Below are positions 1 to 8,746 of a stretch of 64,000 nt of DNA, one piece after another (the stretch's first letter is position 1; the number at the start of each line of letters is the position of its first letter). This stretch comes from Hymenobacter piscis (GTDB lineage Bacteria > Bacteroidota > Bacteroidia > Cytophagales > Hymenobacteraceae): contig NZ_JAHHZN010000007.1 in NCBI RefSeq assembly GCF_018760735.1, positions 186,001 through 250,000 of the forward strand. The letters are read 5' to 3'. A model generated the notes under the pieces. It was not told the DNA's origin and did no database searches. It saw only the letters and a list, made by a program, of their open reading frames with translations. Both the position numbers and the translations under genes were made by a program.

Positions 1-915
1 GATGGCCTCTCGGCCCATAACTCGGCCCTGGCCTCGTTCTACGCCCTCAACCTGCCGGTGGAAACCCAGATCTGGGTATTCTGGCTGATTTTCGCGGCCT
101 TCGCTGTGAAGATGCCCATCTTCCCCTTCCACACCTGGCAGCCCGACACCTACACCGAGGCCCCGGCCCCGGCCACCATGCTGCTCTCGGGCATCATGCT
201 GAAAATGGGCATTTACGGCTGCATGCGCTGGCTGCTGCCAGTGGTGCCCGCTGGCACGGATTACTGGCAGAACCTGGTACTGATTCTGGCCATTATCGGC
301 ATCATCTACGGCGCCATCATTGCCATCCGGCAGCAGGATGTGAAGCGCCTGATTGCCTATTCTTCCCTCTCCCACGTGGGCCTGATGATTGCCGGCGTGT
401 TCTCGCTCACCCAGATGGGTTTGCAGGGCGCCGCCATTCAGATGCTGGCCCACGGCGTGAACGTGGTGGGCATGTTCTTCATTGCCGACGCCATTGAGCG
501 CCGCACCGGCACCCGCCACATCGCCGACCTGGGCGGCCTCACCCGCAAAGCCCCCGTCCTGACGGTGTGCTTCCTGGTGCTGCTGCTGGGCACGGTGGCC
601 CTGCCGCTCACCAACGGCTTCGTGGGCGAGTTCCTGCTGCTGGCTGGCGTATACCAGTTCAACCACTGGATGGGCGCGGTAGCCGGCGTCACCATCATCC
701 TGGGCGCGGTGTATTTACTGCGCATGTTTCAGCGCGTGATGCTCGGCCCCGATTCCTCGTTCACCGAAACCTTCACCGACCTCACCGGCTCGGAACTGGC
801 CCTGCTGGTGCCGCTCATCGTGCTGGTGTTCTGGATTGGCCTGTTCCCCAACACGTTCCTGCACCTGTCGGAAGGCAGCGTGATGAACATTCTGAACGAG
901 GTAGTAAAACGGTAA
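1..915 (+). CDS. nuoM: NADH-quinone oxidoreductase subunit M, 3' part
   Basis: Proton-pumping, antiporter-like membrane subunit of respiratory complex I. The 5' end lies outside the window; frame 1 is open from the first base, giving about 304 residues of a protein normally near 500. The visible part carries the conserved block KMPIFPFHTWQPDTYTEAP followed by alternating hydrophobic helices and VKRLIAYSSLSHVG, typical of the NuoL/M/N family. An in-frame GTG at 58 is internal, not the true start. nuoN follows after 129 bases on the same strand, the usual order at the end of a nuo operon. The assignment to M rather than L rests on the position before nuoN and on the short C-terminus without the long lateral helix of NuoL. 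Confidence 0.93.
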   Translation, partial: DGLSAHNSALASFYALNLPVETQIWVFWLIFAAFAVKMPIFPFHTWQPDTYTEAPAPATMLLSGIMLKMGIYGCMRWLLPVVPAGTDYWQNLVLILAIIGIIYGAIIAIRQQDVKRLIAYSSLSHVGLMIAGVFSLTQMGLQGAAIQMLAHGVNVVGMFFIADAIERRTGTRHIADLGGLTRKAPVLTVCFLVLLLGTVALPLTNGFVGEFLLLAGVYQFNHWMGAVAGVTIILGAVYLLRMFQRVMLGPDSSFTETFTDLTGSELALLVPLIVLVFWIGLFPNTFLHLSEGSVMNILNEVVKR

Positions 916-926
916 TCCCACCCGCG

Positions 927-1029
927 TCCCAGGGCGGAAGCCCTGGGCTACGCAGCGGTTCTGCTTCTACTTCTGGCTATTCGGGCCGCATTTGTACACG
1001 CTCCATAGCCCAGGGCTTCCGCCCTGGGA
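927..1029. repeat. REP-like doublet, family A (nuoM-nuoN spacer)
   Basis: Two 24-base copies, 927-950 and 1006-1029, are perfect reverse complements. Each is itself palindromic around CCCAGGG...CCCTGGG. The same family recurs at 20525-20602 with TGAAG in place of GGAAG in the centre. The copies fill the nuoM-nuoN spacer and could fold into one long hairpin in the operon mRNA. This arrangement matches REP doublets mobilised by RAYT transposases in other bacteria; no such transposase is in the window. Confidence 0.9.
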
Positions 1030-1044
1030 ACTCCAGCCGACCAT

Positions 1045-2457
1045 ATGAATTCCATCATTCTACTTTCCGTTCTGGGCCTGGGTAACCTCTTCCTGGGGTT
1101 CCGTCGCTCCAACCGGCTGCTGCTGCCCGTGATGATGCTCATCCTGGGCCTGGTGCTGACGGTGAACTTCCTCGATTGGGGCACGTCTGAGTCGTTCTTC
1201 CACGGCATGCTCACCATCGACAACTTCTCGGTGGCCTTCACCGGCATCGTGCTGCTCACGGCATTGGTGCTGATTCCCTTCTCCCAGAAATACGTGCTCG
1301 ACGGCGAAAGCAACCTGGCCGAGTACTACTCGCTGCTGCTGTTCTCGCTGGTGGGGGCTATCATGCTGGTGAGCTACAACCACTTGCTGATGCTGTTTCT
1401 GGGCATCGAAATCCTGAGCGTGGCCATGTACGTGCTGGCCGGCTCCGATAAGCGCAACCTGCGCTCCAACGAGGCCGCCCTCAAGTACTTCCTCATGGGC
1501 GCCTTCTTCACCGGCATCCTGCTCTTTGGCATGGCGCTGCTGTACGGCGCTACCGGCACGTTCGTGCTCAGCGAAATCAGCTTCGCGGTGCAGAACCCGG
1601 CTCCCGGCTTCGAGTCGCTGAAGCCGATGCTTTACATTGGCATGCTGCTGATGCTGATTGGTATCGGCTTTAAAGTATCGGCCGCGCCGTTCCACTTCTG
1701 GACGCCCGACGTGTACGAGGGTACGCCCACGTTCTTCGCCGCTTTCATGAGCACCATTGTGAAGACGGCCGGTTTCGCCGCCTTCCTGAAGCTGCTGGTG
1801 CAGGCCTTCCCGGCCGCCAACGCCCAGGGTATCTGGCTGCCCACCCTCACCGCCATGTGCGTGCTCACGCTGCTCATCGGCAACGTAGGCGCCGTGGCCC
1901 AGACCAGCATCAAGCGCATGCTGGCCTACTCCAGCATCTCCCACGCCGGCTACCTGCTGATTGCACTGGTAGCCTACAACGGTCAGCTGGAAGGCGCTTC
2001 GGCCAACGGCATTTTGTTCTACTCGCTGGCGTACTCGGTAGCCACAGTAGCCGCCTTCGGGGTGGTGAAGCTGGTGGCTGATGCCCGCATGCGCGAGGAC
2101 TACAACGGCCTGAACGGGCTGGCCAAAACCAACCCGCTGCTGGCCTTCTCGCTCACGGTATCCATGCTGAGCCTGGCCGGCATTCCGCTCACGGGTGGCT
2201 TCTTCGGCAAGTTCTTCGTGTTTTCGGCCGCCGTGGAGAATGGCTACATCGGCCTCGTAGTGTTTGCCGTGGTGATGTCGATGGTGAGCATTTACTACTA
2301 CCTGCGCCCCATCATTGCCATGTACATGCGCGACATCGACGCCGAAACCGCCGAAGCCGTGCCCGTTACCACCTTCCAGGCCGGCGCGCTGCTGCTGCTG
2401 GTGGCCCTCACAGTGCTGCTGGGCGTGCTGCCCGGTCTGGTAGCCGGCGCGCTGTAA
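1045..2457 (+). CDS. nuoN: NADH-quinone oxidoreductase subunit N
   Basis: Membrane subunit of complex I that takes part in proton translocation. The 470-residue product is almost entirely hydrophobic, with about 14 predicted helices. It has the NuoN hallmarks KVSAAPFHFWTPDVYEGTPT near the middle and IKRMLAYSSISHAGYLLIAL after it, with the conserved lysines of the antiporter family. ATG at 1045 gives the expected length and an N-terminal helix. It follows nuoM across a REP-like doublet and is closed by a strong hairpin at 2480-2518, so it is probably the last gene of the nuo operon. Confidence 0.95.
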   Translation: MNSIILLSVLGLGNLFLGFRRSNRLLLPVMMLILGLVLTVNFLDWGTSESFFHGMLTIDNFSVAFTGIVLLTALVLIPFSQKYVLDGESNLAEYYSLLLFSLVGAIMLVSYNHLLMLFLGIEILSVAMYVLAGSDKRNLRSNEAALKYFLMGAFFTGILLFGMALLYGATGTFVLSEISFAVQNPAPGFESLKPMLYIGMLLMLIGIGFKVSAAPFHFWTPDVYEGTPTFFAAFMSTIVKTAGFAAFLKLLVQAFPAANAQGIWLPTLTAMCVLTLLIGNVGAVAQTSIKRMLAYSSISHAGYLLIALVAYNGQLEGASANGILFYSLAYSVATVAAFGVVKLVADARMREDYNGLNGLAKTNPLLAFSLTVSMLSLAGIPLTGGFFGKFFVFSAAVENGYIGLVVFAVVMSMVSIYYYLRPIIAMYMRDIDAETAEAVPVTTFQAGALLLLVALTVLLGVLPGLVAGAL

Positions 2458-2479
2458 ACCACCACGCTTCCACAAGCTT

Positions 2480-2518
2480 CAAAAGCGTCTCTGCCTCTCC
2501 GGCGGAGACGCTTTTTTG
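2480..2518 (+). terminator. Intrinsic terminator after nuoN
   Basis: Stem AAAAGCGTCTC ... GGAGACGCTTTTTT with a loop of about 12 bases and a T run, 23 bases after the nuoN stop codon. Confidence 0.85.
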
Positions 2519-2563
2519 TTGCCAACCTCTGCCAAAATGCTGGTGAATATTCCGTCGTGAGTT

Positions 2564-2662
2564 GTAGAGACGCAATATTTTGCGTCTCATCATTGCTGAT
2601 GTTGTTGCGTCCGTGCCCCACCCCATCGTTCAACGTAGAGACGCAAAATATTGCGTCTCTAC
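2564..2662. repeat. REP-like doublet, family B (GAGACGCAA...TTGCGTCTC)
   Basis: Two palindromic units, 2564-2588 and 2635-2662, lie in opposite orientation 46 bases apart. Each has the stem GAGACGCAA / TTGCGTCTC around an AT core (AATATTTTG in one, CAAAATATT in the other). The pair fills the spacer between the nuoN terminator and the next gene. The sequence is unrelated to families A and C in this window. Confidence 0.9.
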
Positions 2663-2747
2663 ATCGTTTCCGCACTGTACTGCGCACCGAACCGTTACCG
2701 GCAGTTTGCCTTACTTGCGCCAATATTCACCGTTCCTTATCTGTGCT

Positions 2748-3848
2748 ATGAAACGCGTCGGCTTTCTGTTTTGCCTGGTATTCCCATTTGCTGCTCCTGC
2801 TCAAACGGCGTCTGCCCCCAGCTTGCCCGAGCAGAGCTTCGAGCAGTTCTGGCAGACCTTCCGCGACCATTACGCCTTCTTCCCACTGAAGCAAGTGGAT
2901 TGGGACGCCACCTACCGCGCCTACCGCCCCCTCATTACGGCCCAGACGCCGCCGGATTCCTTGGTGCAGGTGTTCGGCCTGATGGTGGCGCCGCTGCAGG
3001 ATGGGCACATCACCATCAGCCGGGGCGAAACCATCCTGTTCAAGGGGGAAAGCCGCCGCAACACGTTCAAGCAAACCTTTAAGGCCGTGCAGCCCGAGTT
3101 CTGGCGGGTAGCCACGCAGCAGTTGCGGGCGGCCGGCTTCGGGCCGCTAAAAGGACTGGGGCCCGATTTCAAAGGCAAGCAGCCGCTCTACGTCAGCCGC
3201 AGCGGCGGCATTGGCTACCTGCACCTAACCCGCAACTTCGCTGACATCAGCGGGGCCATCGGCACCGACGCGCAGGAGAAGAAGGACCAGCAGCGGTTGG
3301 AGAAGCTGTTTTCGCAGGCGCTGAAGCAGTTGAGTGGCTGCCAGGTACTGCTGCTCGACATCCGCGACGACGGCGGCGGGCACAGCGGCGTGGAGCTGGC
3401 CGGCCACTTCGCCACCGAGCGGCAGCTCACCAGCTACAAAGCCCTGCGCCAGCCCGGCGGCTACGACCGGTTCACGGCGCCGCAGCCCGTGTACGTGACG
3501 CCCGCCGCCGGCCCGCGCTTCACCGGGCCGGTCATCCTGCTCACCTCCGACCAAACCGCCAGCGCCGCCGAGGATCTGACCATTGCCCTGAGCACGTTGC
3601 CCCAGGTGACGCACATAGGCACCGCCACTAAAGGCATGCTCTCCGACATGTACAGCGTGACCTTACCCAACGGCCTCGATGTGACCCTCTCCCATCAGCG
3701 CTATACCACTCCCGCCGGCCAGCTGCTGGAAGACGTGGGCGTGCAGCCGGATGTGGTTATCGAAAATACGGCCGCCGCCCTGGCTCAGGGCCAGGACCCG
3801 GTGCTACAGCAGGCCCTGGCAATGGCCCGGCAGCGGGCTCCCCGCTAG
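2748..3848 (+). CDS. S41 family peptidase (C-terminal processing protease-like)
   Basis: Probable exported serine protease of the tail-specific protease family, acting in the envelope. The 366-residue product starts with a signal peptide (MKRVGFLFCLVFPFAAPAQ). The C-terminal half has the S41 fold: LLLDIRDDGGGHSG near residue 205-218, a likely nucleophile Ser272 in TASAAED and a likely general base Lys295 in TATKG. No clear PDZ domain is visible between them and the N-terminus, unlike CtpA. The frame stays open 56 codons upstream through the REP doublet, but ATG at 2748 starts the signal peptide and is preferred. A TATCTGTG box lies just upstream. Transcription runs toward the minus-strand exonuclease. 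Confidence 0.82.
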   Translation: MKRVGFLFCLVFPFAAPAQTASAPSLPEQSFEQFWQTFRDHYAFFPLKQVDWDATYRAYRPLITAQTPPDSLVQVFGLMVAPLQDGHITISRGETILFKGESRRNTFKQTFKAVQPEFWRVATQQLRAAGFGPLKGLGPDFKGKQPLYVSRSGGIGYLHLTRNFADISGAIGTDAQEKKDQQRLEKLFSQALKQLSGCQVLLLDIRDDGGGHSGVELAGHFATERQLTSYKALRQPGGYDRFTAPQPVYVTPAAGPRFTGPVILLTSDQTASAAEDLTIALSTLPQVTHIGTATKGMLSDMYSVTLPNGLDVTLSHQRYTTPAGQLLEDVGVQPDVVIENTAAALAQGQDPVLQQALAMARQRAPR

Positions 3849-3887
3849 CCCGCCCGCAACCCGCCCGCCCCGCCCGGCTGGCCGGGG

Positions 3888-4679
3888 CTAGCTCACGCGT
3901 TTCAGCACCGTTTCCTCGCTGGCGTACACCACGGCCTCGTCGGGGAAGGGCTCGTCGCCGCGGAATTTCTGGAGCAGGCGGGCGGTGGTGATGATGTCCT
4001 TCTGGCAATAGCGGGCAATACGGGGCAAGTCGTTGTCCTCGTAGTACACCCGGGCCACGTCCTTGCCCTGGATGTCGTCCTTGGGCGTGGGGATGCCGAA
4101 CATGGCCGCCAATAAGCTTAGGGACGTAAACGACTTCCGGTCACCGAACTTCCAGAGTTCCATGGTATCCAGGTGAGGCACTTCCCAGGGCTTTTTGCCG
4201 GCTGTATCGAGGTGGGGCGGCAGGGGCAGGCCGTTGATGAGCAGGCGGCGCGAGAGGTAGGGAAAGTCGAACTCCTTACCGTTGTGCCCGCAGAGCCGGA
4301 ACTGCGGCCGGTGGCTGATGACGGCGCTGAACTCGCGCAACAATTCCCGCTCGTCGTGCCCGTAGAACGACTTCACGCTGAAGCGCAGCGCCCCGTCGGC
4401 GGCGTACCGGAACCGGCCCACCGAAATGCACACTACCCGCCCGAACTCGGCGTAGATGCCGGCCTGCTCAAACAGGGCCGCGGCGTGCAGGGTATCGGGC
4501 AGGGGCGCAATGTGGTCGTGGTGGGAAATCCAGCCTTTCTCGCGGCGCAGGGCGTGGCACTTATGCTCCCAGAGCTCCTTGAGCATCTCGTGCAGGTCGT
4601 CGTGGCAGCCCACGCAGGGGACGGTTTCGATATCGAGCACGAAGACTTCCTCAAGCTTCAGGTCACGGAGCAGACGCAT
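3888..4679 (-). CDS. Predicted PolB-like 3'-5' exonuclease
   Basis: Stand-alone DEDD-type 3'-5' exonuclease resembling the proofreading domain of family B polymerases; substrate unknown, presumably DNA ends. In the 263-residue product the three exonuclease motifs are visible: FVLDIETVP (Asp16, Glu18), CGHNGKEFDFPYL (Asn133, Asp138) and YCQKDIITT (Asp228). The conserved block SFTSLSLLAAMFGIPTPKDDI between motifs II and III is typical of this family. ATG at 4679 places motif I near the N-terminus as in relatives; an upstream in-frame start at 4733 would add 18 residues. It is monocistronic and converges on the S41 peptidase gene. Confidence 0.85.
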   Translation of the reverse strand: MRLLRDLKLEEVFVLDIETVPCVGCHDDLHEMLKELWEHKCHALRREKGWISHHDHIAPLPDTLHAAALFEQAGIYAEFGRVVCISVGRFRYAADGALRFSVKSFYGHDERELLREFSAVISHRPQFRLCGHNGKEFDFPYLSRRLLINGLPLPPHLDTAGKKPWEVPHLDTMELWKFGDRKSFTSLSLLAAMFGIPTPKDDIQGKDVARVYYEDNDLPRIARYCQKDIITTARLLQKFRGDEPFPDEAVVYASEETVLKRVS

Positions 4680-4785
4680 GGCGGGCAGCGGTAAAACGGG
4701 GCGGATAAGGGAATATAGGGGTTTTGGCGTCATTGGCCGTCAAGCTGCTGCCCGCCTACGTCTTTCTTTTTCAGGACGACTCCAT

Positions 4786-4793
4786 TATCTTGG
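4786..4793 (+). promoter_or_regulatory. Possible -7 box for the HNH module
   Basis: TATCTTGG differs from the Bacteroidota -7 consensus TAnnTTTG at one position and lies 4 bases before the ATG at 4798, implying an almost leaderless message. No -33 TTTG is evident. Confidence 0.3.
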
Positions 4794-4797
4794 TTCT

Positions 4798-5031
4798 ATG
4801 AACCGAGCATACGAGGAAGTTATTGAGTGGCTGTCCGGTGGCTTCACCCCCGCCGATTTAGTGGCGTATCGTCCTTCGGAAACTGTTCAGCAGCGGGTAG
4901 CGGAGCTTATCCGACAGGAAAAAACCGAAGGGCTGCCAGCTCCAGAAACGGCGGAACTGGGGCATTATCTGCAACTAGAGCACCTTCTGCGCCTGGCCAA
5001 GGCCCGCGCCCGCCACCGCTTGGCCGCGTGA
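4798..5031 (+). CDS. Small conserved protein preceding an HNH nuclease
   Basis: A 77-residue soluble, helix-rich protein with an acidic N-terminal half (AYEEVIEWLSGGFTPADLVAY) and a basic C-terminus (LAKARARHRLAA). The function is not recognised. Its stop codon overlaps the GTG start of the next gene in the sequence GTGA, so translation of the two is probably coupled and the products may interact. Small proteins encoded just before an HNH nuclease in this way may be partner or control proteins; that is inference. ATG at 4798 is the only start that fits. Confidence 0.7.
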   Translation: MNRAYEEVIEWLSGGFTPADLVAYRPSETVQQRVAELIRQEKTEGLPAPETAELGHYLQLEHLLRLAKARARHRLAA

Positions 5032-5438
5032 GCAGTTCCTACATTGGGACCGTGCTCCGCCGCCTGGTTGCCACCCGGGCAAACAACCGCTGCGAATACT
5101 GTCGGATTCACGAAGACGACACCTTCCTGGGCTGCCAGATTGACCACGTTATCAGCGAGAAGCATGGTGGACCCACGACGGCTGAAAACCTGGCCTATGC
5201 CTGCGCTTTCTGCAACCGTAACAAGGGCAGCGATATTGCCTCACTGGCGGCTGATGGGACGCTGACCCGGCTTTTCCATCCCCGTATTGACGACTGGTCC
5301 ACGCATTTCGTGGTCGTAGGCAATACCATCCAAGGCCGCTCTACCGTCGGGCAGGTCACGGCACAACTGCTGGGCTTCAATGTCCCAGAGCGGCTATTGG
5401 AGCGGGAATCACTACGCGAAACAGGTAGGTTCCCTTAA
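5028..5438 (+). CDS. HNH endonuclease
   Basis: Small metal-dependent DNA nuclease of 136 residues. It has paired zinc-binding cysteines CEYC (residues 22-25) and CAFC (59-62) around the HNH core QIDHVISEKHGG (His40), Asn54 and Asn65. The start is the GTG at 5028, overlapping the upstream stop codon by two bases; the frame is open further upstream but only in the shadow of the preceding gene. The next gene begins 20 bases after its stop, so it sits in a compact three-gene unit ending at the hairpin 6277-6322. A role in defence or conflict is possible, but free-standing HNH proteins of this type have no known target. Confidence 0.83.
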   Translation: MSSSYIGTVLRRLVATRANNRCEYCRIHEDDTFLGCQIDHVISEKHGGPTTAENLAYACAFCNRNKGSDIASLAADGTLTRLFHPRIDDWSTHFVVVGNTIQGRSTVGQVTAQLLGFNVPERLLERESLRETGRFP

Positions 5439-5458
5439 TTCCACTATTCGACAAGCTA

Positions 5459-6277
5459 ATGGCAACTGACGGCGTTAAAATTATAGACGGCGACCACGCC
5501 CACGACGTGTACCACACGTTCATGGATTTATATGATGCGGGTGCCTCGCTGCCCGAAATAGCCGCGGCTGTTGAACCGTTGAATGTTGGGGATGATGTTG
5601 ACACCGAAATCTTCGTGACGGCATACGCGCTGGCGTTATGGGAAATCGGGGAACTGAACGAAGCAGTGCGCGCCGGAGTAGCAGAAGTCATCGAGCGAGG
5701 CGCCTTTGCCACCTACTTAACCGAGCAGGAAGGCTTACCCGCAGAAGGGCGGCGGCGCTACAAAGTGCTGGAGCGGTTCTGGCAGAAAATCAATCAGCCC
5801 AACCCCAGGATTCGCAAACGCCGAAACTACAAACCAGCCAAGACTTTCATTTTCAATGACGGCGACGTGCTGGCTTTTCAGCTGCCTGATGGCAGTTACC
5901 GGGCTACCATCATGGCGCAGCTTGAGTCGCGCCGAAACAGGCATATGTACCAATTCATTACGACCACTTATCACGGCATAAAACGGCCAACTATGGAGGA
6001 CATTATGACATCAAAAGCAGTAGGCAGATGGCTTCGGAGCTCAACTGACGCGATGTGGGGTCTCGATTTCATACTCGCTGGCCCTAAACCGCTTCGCGCC
6101 TACGCTCAGGAGTTTGAGCGAATAGGCACCATAACTATTGAACCGGATCTTATGCGTTATTCATCCTACTGTTACGCTACTGATTTCCAAGAATTCACCA
6201 ATCACTATCAATACCTTGCAACATCCAACGACCACCAGAGAGTTGGTCTTGCCATTACAGACACCATGAAGCACTAA
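5459..6277 (+). CDS. Unknown protein with an Imm26-like segment
   Basis: A 272-residue soluble protein without signal peptide. The N-terminal half (residues 10-115) is helical and acidic. From about residue 130 the segment IFNDGDVLAFQLPDGSYRATI resembles the first strands of Imm26-type immunity proteins, which are small beta-rich domains; the match is from memory and weak. Codon use is less GC-rich than in neighbouring genes, especially past position 5900, which suggests later acquisition. It is the last gene of the HNH module and is followed directly by a strong bidirectional hairpin. No catalytic motif is seen, and the function is unknown. Confidence 0.6.
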   Translation: MATDGVKIIDGDHAHDVYHTFMDLYDAGASLPEIAAAVEPLNVGDDVDTEIFVTAYALALWEIGELNEAVRAGVAEVIERGAFATYLTEQEGLPAEGRRRYKVLERFWQKINQPNPRIRKRRNYKPAKTFIFNDGDVLAFQLPDGSYRATIMAQLESRRNRHMYQFITTTYHGIKRPTMEDIMTSKAVGRWLRSSTDAMWGLDFILAGPKPLRAYAQEFERIGTITIEPDLMRYSSYCYATDFQEFTNHYQYLATSNDHQRVGLAITDTMKH

Positions 6278-6322
6278 ACCACAACGGCGGCCCCTGATTC
6301 CTCAAAGGCCGCCGTTGTGGTT
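6277..6322. terminator. Bidirectional terminator between HNH module and aspS
   Basis: A 16-bp perfect stem (AACCACAACGGCGGCC / GGCCGCCGTTGTGGTT) with a 14-base loop separates two convergent genes. It begins at the last base of the plus-strand stop codon and lies 18 bases beyond the aspS stop. Confidence 0.88.
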
Positions 6323-6340
6323 CAAGAAAAGAAGTGCCGC

Positions 6341-8104
6341 TTATTTCGTCACTACGTCCGTTTTGATGCTCAGCTCCTTCAACTGGGCGCCGGAGATTTC
6401 CGAGGGCGAGTCGATCATCACGTCGCGGCCGGAGTTGTTTTTGGGGAACGCGATGAAGTCGCGGATGGAGTCGGCGCCGCCGAAGAGGCTGCAGAGGCGG
6501 TCGAAGCCGAAGGCAATGCCGCCGTGGGGGGGCGCGCCGTACTCGAAGGCGTCGAGCAGGAAGCCGAACTGGGCTTTGGCTTCTTCCTCACTAAAGCCCA
6601 GCAGGCTGAACATGCGGGCCTGCACCGCGCGGTCGTGGATGCGGATGGACCCGCCGCCCACTTCCACGCCGTTAATCACCATATCGTAGGCGTTGGCGCG
6701 GACTTGGCCGATGGTTTCCGGATTGTCCAGCAGGGCCATATCCTCGGGTTTGGGCGAGGTGAAGGGGTGGTGCATGGCGAAGTAGCGGCCTTCCTCCTCG
6801 ATGTACTCGAGCAGGGGGAAGTCGACCACCCACAGGGCCGAGAAGGTGTCTTTGTCGCGCAGGCCGAGGCGCTGGCCCATTTCGAGGCGCAGCTCCGAGA
6901 GGGCCTTGCGGGTTTTATCGGCCGGACCGGCCAGCACCAGCAGCAGGTCGCCGGGCTGGGCGTTGAAGGCGGCTTTCCACTGCTGGAGCTGCTCCTGGCC
7001 GTAGAACTTATCGACCGACGACTTCACGTTACCGTCGGCCTCCACGCGGGCGTACACCAGGCCGGTGGCGCCAATCTGGGGGCGTTTCACGTAGTCGGTC
7101 AGCTCGTCGAGCTGCTTGCGGGTGTAGCTGGCCGCGCCGGTAGCGCAGATACCCACTACCAGTTCGGCGGCCTCAAACACCGGGAAGTTGTGGCCCTTGG
7201 CCACGTCGTTGAGCTCCACGAACTTCATCTCGAAGCGCGTGTCGGGCTTGTCGTTGCCGTAGAAGCGCATGGCGTCCTGGTAGGTCATGCGGGGCAGCGT
7301 CCCGATTTCCAGGTTCTTCACCTCGCGGAACAGGTATTGCACCAAGCCCTCGAAGGTATTGAGGATGTCCTCCTGCTCCACGAACGACATTTCGCAGTCG
7401 ATCTGGGTGAACTCGGGCTGGCGGTCGGCGCGCAGGTCCTCGTCGCGGAAGCACTTCACAATCTGGAAGTACCGGTCGAAGCCCGACACCATCAGCAGCT
7501 GCTTGAAGGTCTGGGGGCTCTGGGGCAGGGCGTAGAACTCGCCGGGGTTCATGCGCGAGGGCACCACGAAGTCGCGGGCGCCCTCGGGCGTGCTCTTGAT
7601 GAGGACCGGGGTTTCCACTTCGATGAACTCCTGGCCATCCAAGTAGCGGCGGGTGGCCTGGGCCACGCGGTGGCGCAGCATCAGGTTCTGGCGCACGGGG
7701 GCCCGGCGCAAATCGAGGTAGCGGTACTTCATCCGCAGGTCGTCGCCGCCGTCGGTGTCGTCTTCAATCAGGAAGGGCGGCAGCTTGGCGGGGTTCAGCA
7801 CGTTGAGCTGCTCCACCCGGATTTCGATGCCGCCGGTGGGCATTTTGTCGTTTTTGGAGTGGCGCTCGGCTACTTTGCCGGTTACGCAGAGCACGAACTC
7901 GCGGCCCAGCTGGCGGGCCTGCTCGCGCACTTCGGCCGTTTCTACGCCTTCTTCCAGGGCCAGCTGGGTGAGGCCGTACCGGTCGCGCAAATCCACCCAC
8001 AGAATGCCGCCTTTGTCGCGGGTGCGCTGTACCCAGCCGCAGAGCGTAACGGTTTGGCCAATATGTTCAGGGCGCAGTTCGCCGCAGGTGTGGGTTCGGA
8101 GCAT
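6341..8104 (-). CDS. aspS: Aspartyl-tRNA synthetase
   Basis: Class II aminoacyl-tRNA synthetase that charges tRNA-Asp. The 587-residue length is that of the bacterial type with an inserted GAD domain. An N-terminal OB-fold anticodon-binding region ([22 protein letters not shown]) is followed by class II motif 2 ([19 protein letters not shown]) and motif 3 (GIAFGFDRL), with the conserved [11 protein letters not shown] segment between. The ATG at 8104 gives the usual [11 protein letters not shown] start. It is monocistronic and converges on the HNH module. A TATCTTCG box lies 17 bases upstream of the start. Confidence 0.97.
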   Translation of the reverse strand: MLRTHTCGELRPEHIGQTVTLCGWVQRTRDKGGILWVDLRDRYGLTQLALEEGVETAEVREQARQLGREFVLCVTGKVAERHSKNDKMPTGGIEIRVEQLNVLNPAKLPPFLIEDDTDGGDDLRMKYRYLDLRRAPVRQNLMLRHRVAQATRRYLDGQEFIEVETPVLIKSTPEGARDFVVPSRMNPGEFYALPQSPQTFKQLLMVSGFDRYFQIVKCFRDEDLRADRQPEFTQIDCEMSFVEQEDILNTFEGLVQYLFREVKNLEIGTLPRMTYQDAMRFYGNDKPDTRFEMKFVELNDVAKGHNFPVFEAAELVVGICATGAASYTRKQLDELTDYVKRPQIGATGLVYARVEADGNVKSSVDKFYGQEQLQQWKAAFNAQPGDLLLVLAGPADKTRKALSELRLEMGQRLGLRDKDTFSALWVVDFPLLEYIEEEGRYFAMHHPFTSPKPEDMALLDNPETIGQVRANAYDMVINGVEVGGGSIRIHDRAVQARMFSLLGFSEEEAKAQFGFLLDAFEYGAPPHGGIAFGFDRLCSLFGGADSIRDFIAFPKNNSGRDVMIDSPSEISGAQLKELSIKTDVVTK

Positions 8105-8120
8105 AGGTCTATATTTTTGG

Positions 8121-8128
8121 CGAAGATA
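8121..8128 (-). promoter_or_regulatory. Possible -7 box for aspS
   Basis: On the minus strand TATCTTCG matches TAnnTTTG at seven of eight positions and precedes the aspS ATG by about 17 bases. Confidence 0.35.
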
Positions 8129-8608
8129 CTTTATGGAGCGGTGAGTAGGGAGAAGTGAGACCTGAGACGGCCCCGCTTTCTTTCGGATAAGTCCCGATTA
8201 GCTTTCCCGCGGCGGTTCGCGGAGAGTTGCGTAGAGAATAGAAGGCAGGTGCAATGTGGAGCAAGCAGGAAGGTGTGAGCGACACCAAGAACCTACCCAG
8301 CTATAGCTTAGGTTTGGTTATGGTAACTTTCACAGATGTGGTTTGCCAAGTCCTGTTGGCCGACCCAGGCAACTTTGGCTGGCCCGCGACACCAATCTGC
8401 CGCTCCTCCTTGCGCCACGGACAGCCTACTACTAAGGATGCCGGCGGATTTTATGAGTTTAGATGCCTTTCGAGTAGACTAAGAAATTCGATCAGGGATT
8501 GCTCACCGAGCAAATACATAAATTCAGCATCTGATTGTATCCATTGGCCGAGTATTGCGAATACCAAAAACTATCGAAGCTGTCTACAAAGTCGGCTTTT
8601 TTACGAGT

Positions 8609-8699
8609 CTGTCATCCTGAGCGTAGCGAAGGATCTTTTCATGGCTGCACAATGGCGGCTCAGTCATGATAAGGTCCTTCGCTGCGCTCAGGATGACAG
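8609..8699. repeat. REP-like doublet, family C (GTCATCCTGAGC...)
   Basis: Copies at 8609-8637 and 8671-8699 are reverse complements over 29 bases with two mismatches. The unit begins CTGTCATCCTGAGCG and ends AGCGAAGGA(T/C)CTT. Similar sequences are common in intergenic regions of several bacterial groups and give a well-known spurious translation (VILSVAKDL). The doublet lies 48 bases before the outer-membrane gene at 8747. Confidence 0.88.
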
Positions 8700-8746
8700 A
8701 ATTTTCGATTTTTTAAACAGCTTCCCTATAAAACAAGACAAATCAT

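Larger units (their letters stand above)
8105..8746. other. Gene-poor spacer with REP doublet
   Basis: This 642-base stretch contains the aspS promoter side, a word-type purine-rich tract at 8141-8169 (GTGAGTAGGGAGAAGTGAGA) with no complementary arm, and the REP-like doublet at 8609-8699. The rest is lower in GC than the surroundings and shows no convincing gene. An open frame from 8254 reads through the REP copies and is judged spurious. Confidence 0.7.

Noticed and set aside
2580..2747. N-terminal extension of the S41 peptidase
   Set aside because: The extension would translate the REP doublet and precede a normal signal peptide; ATG at 2748 is preferred.
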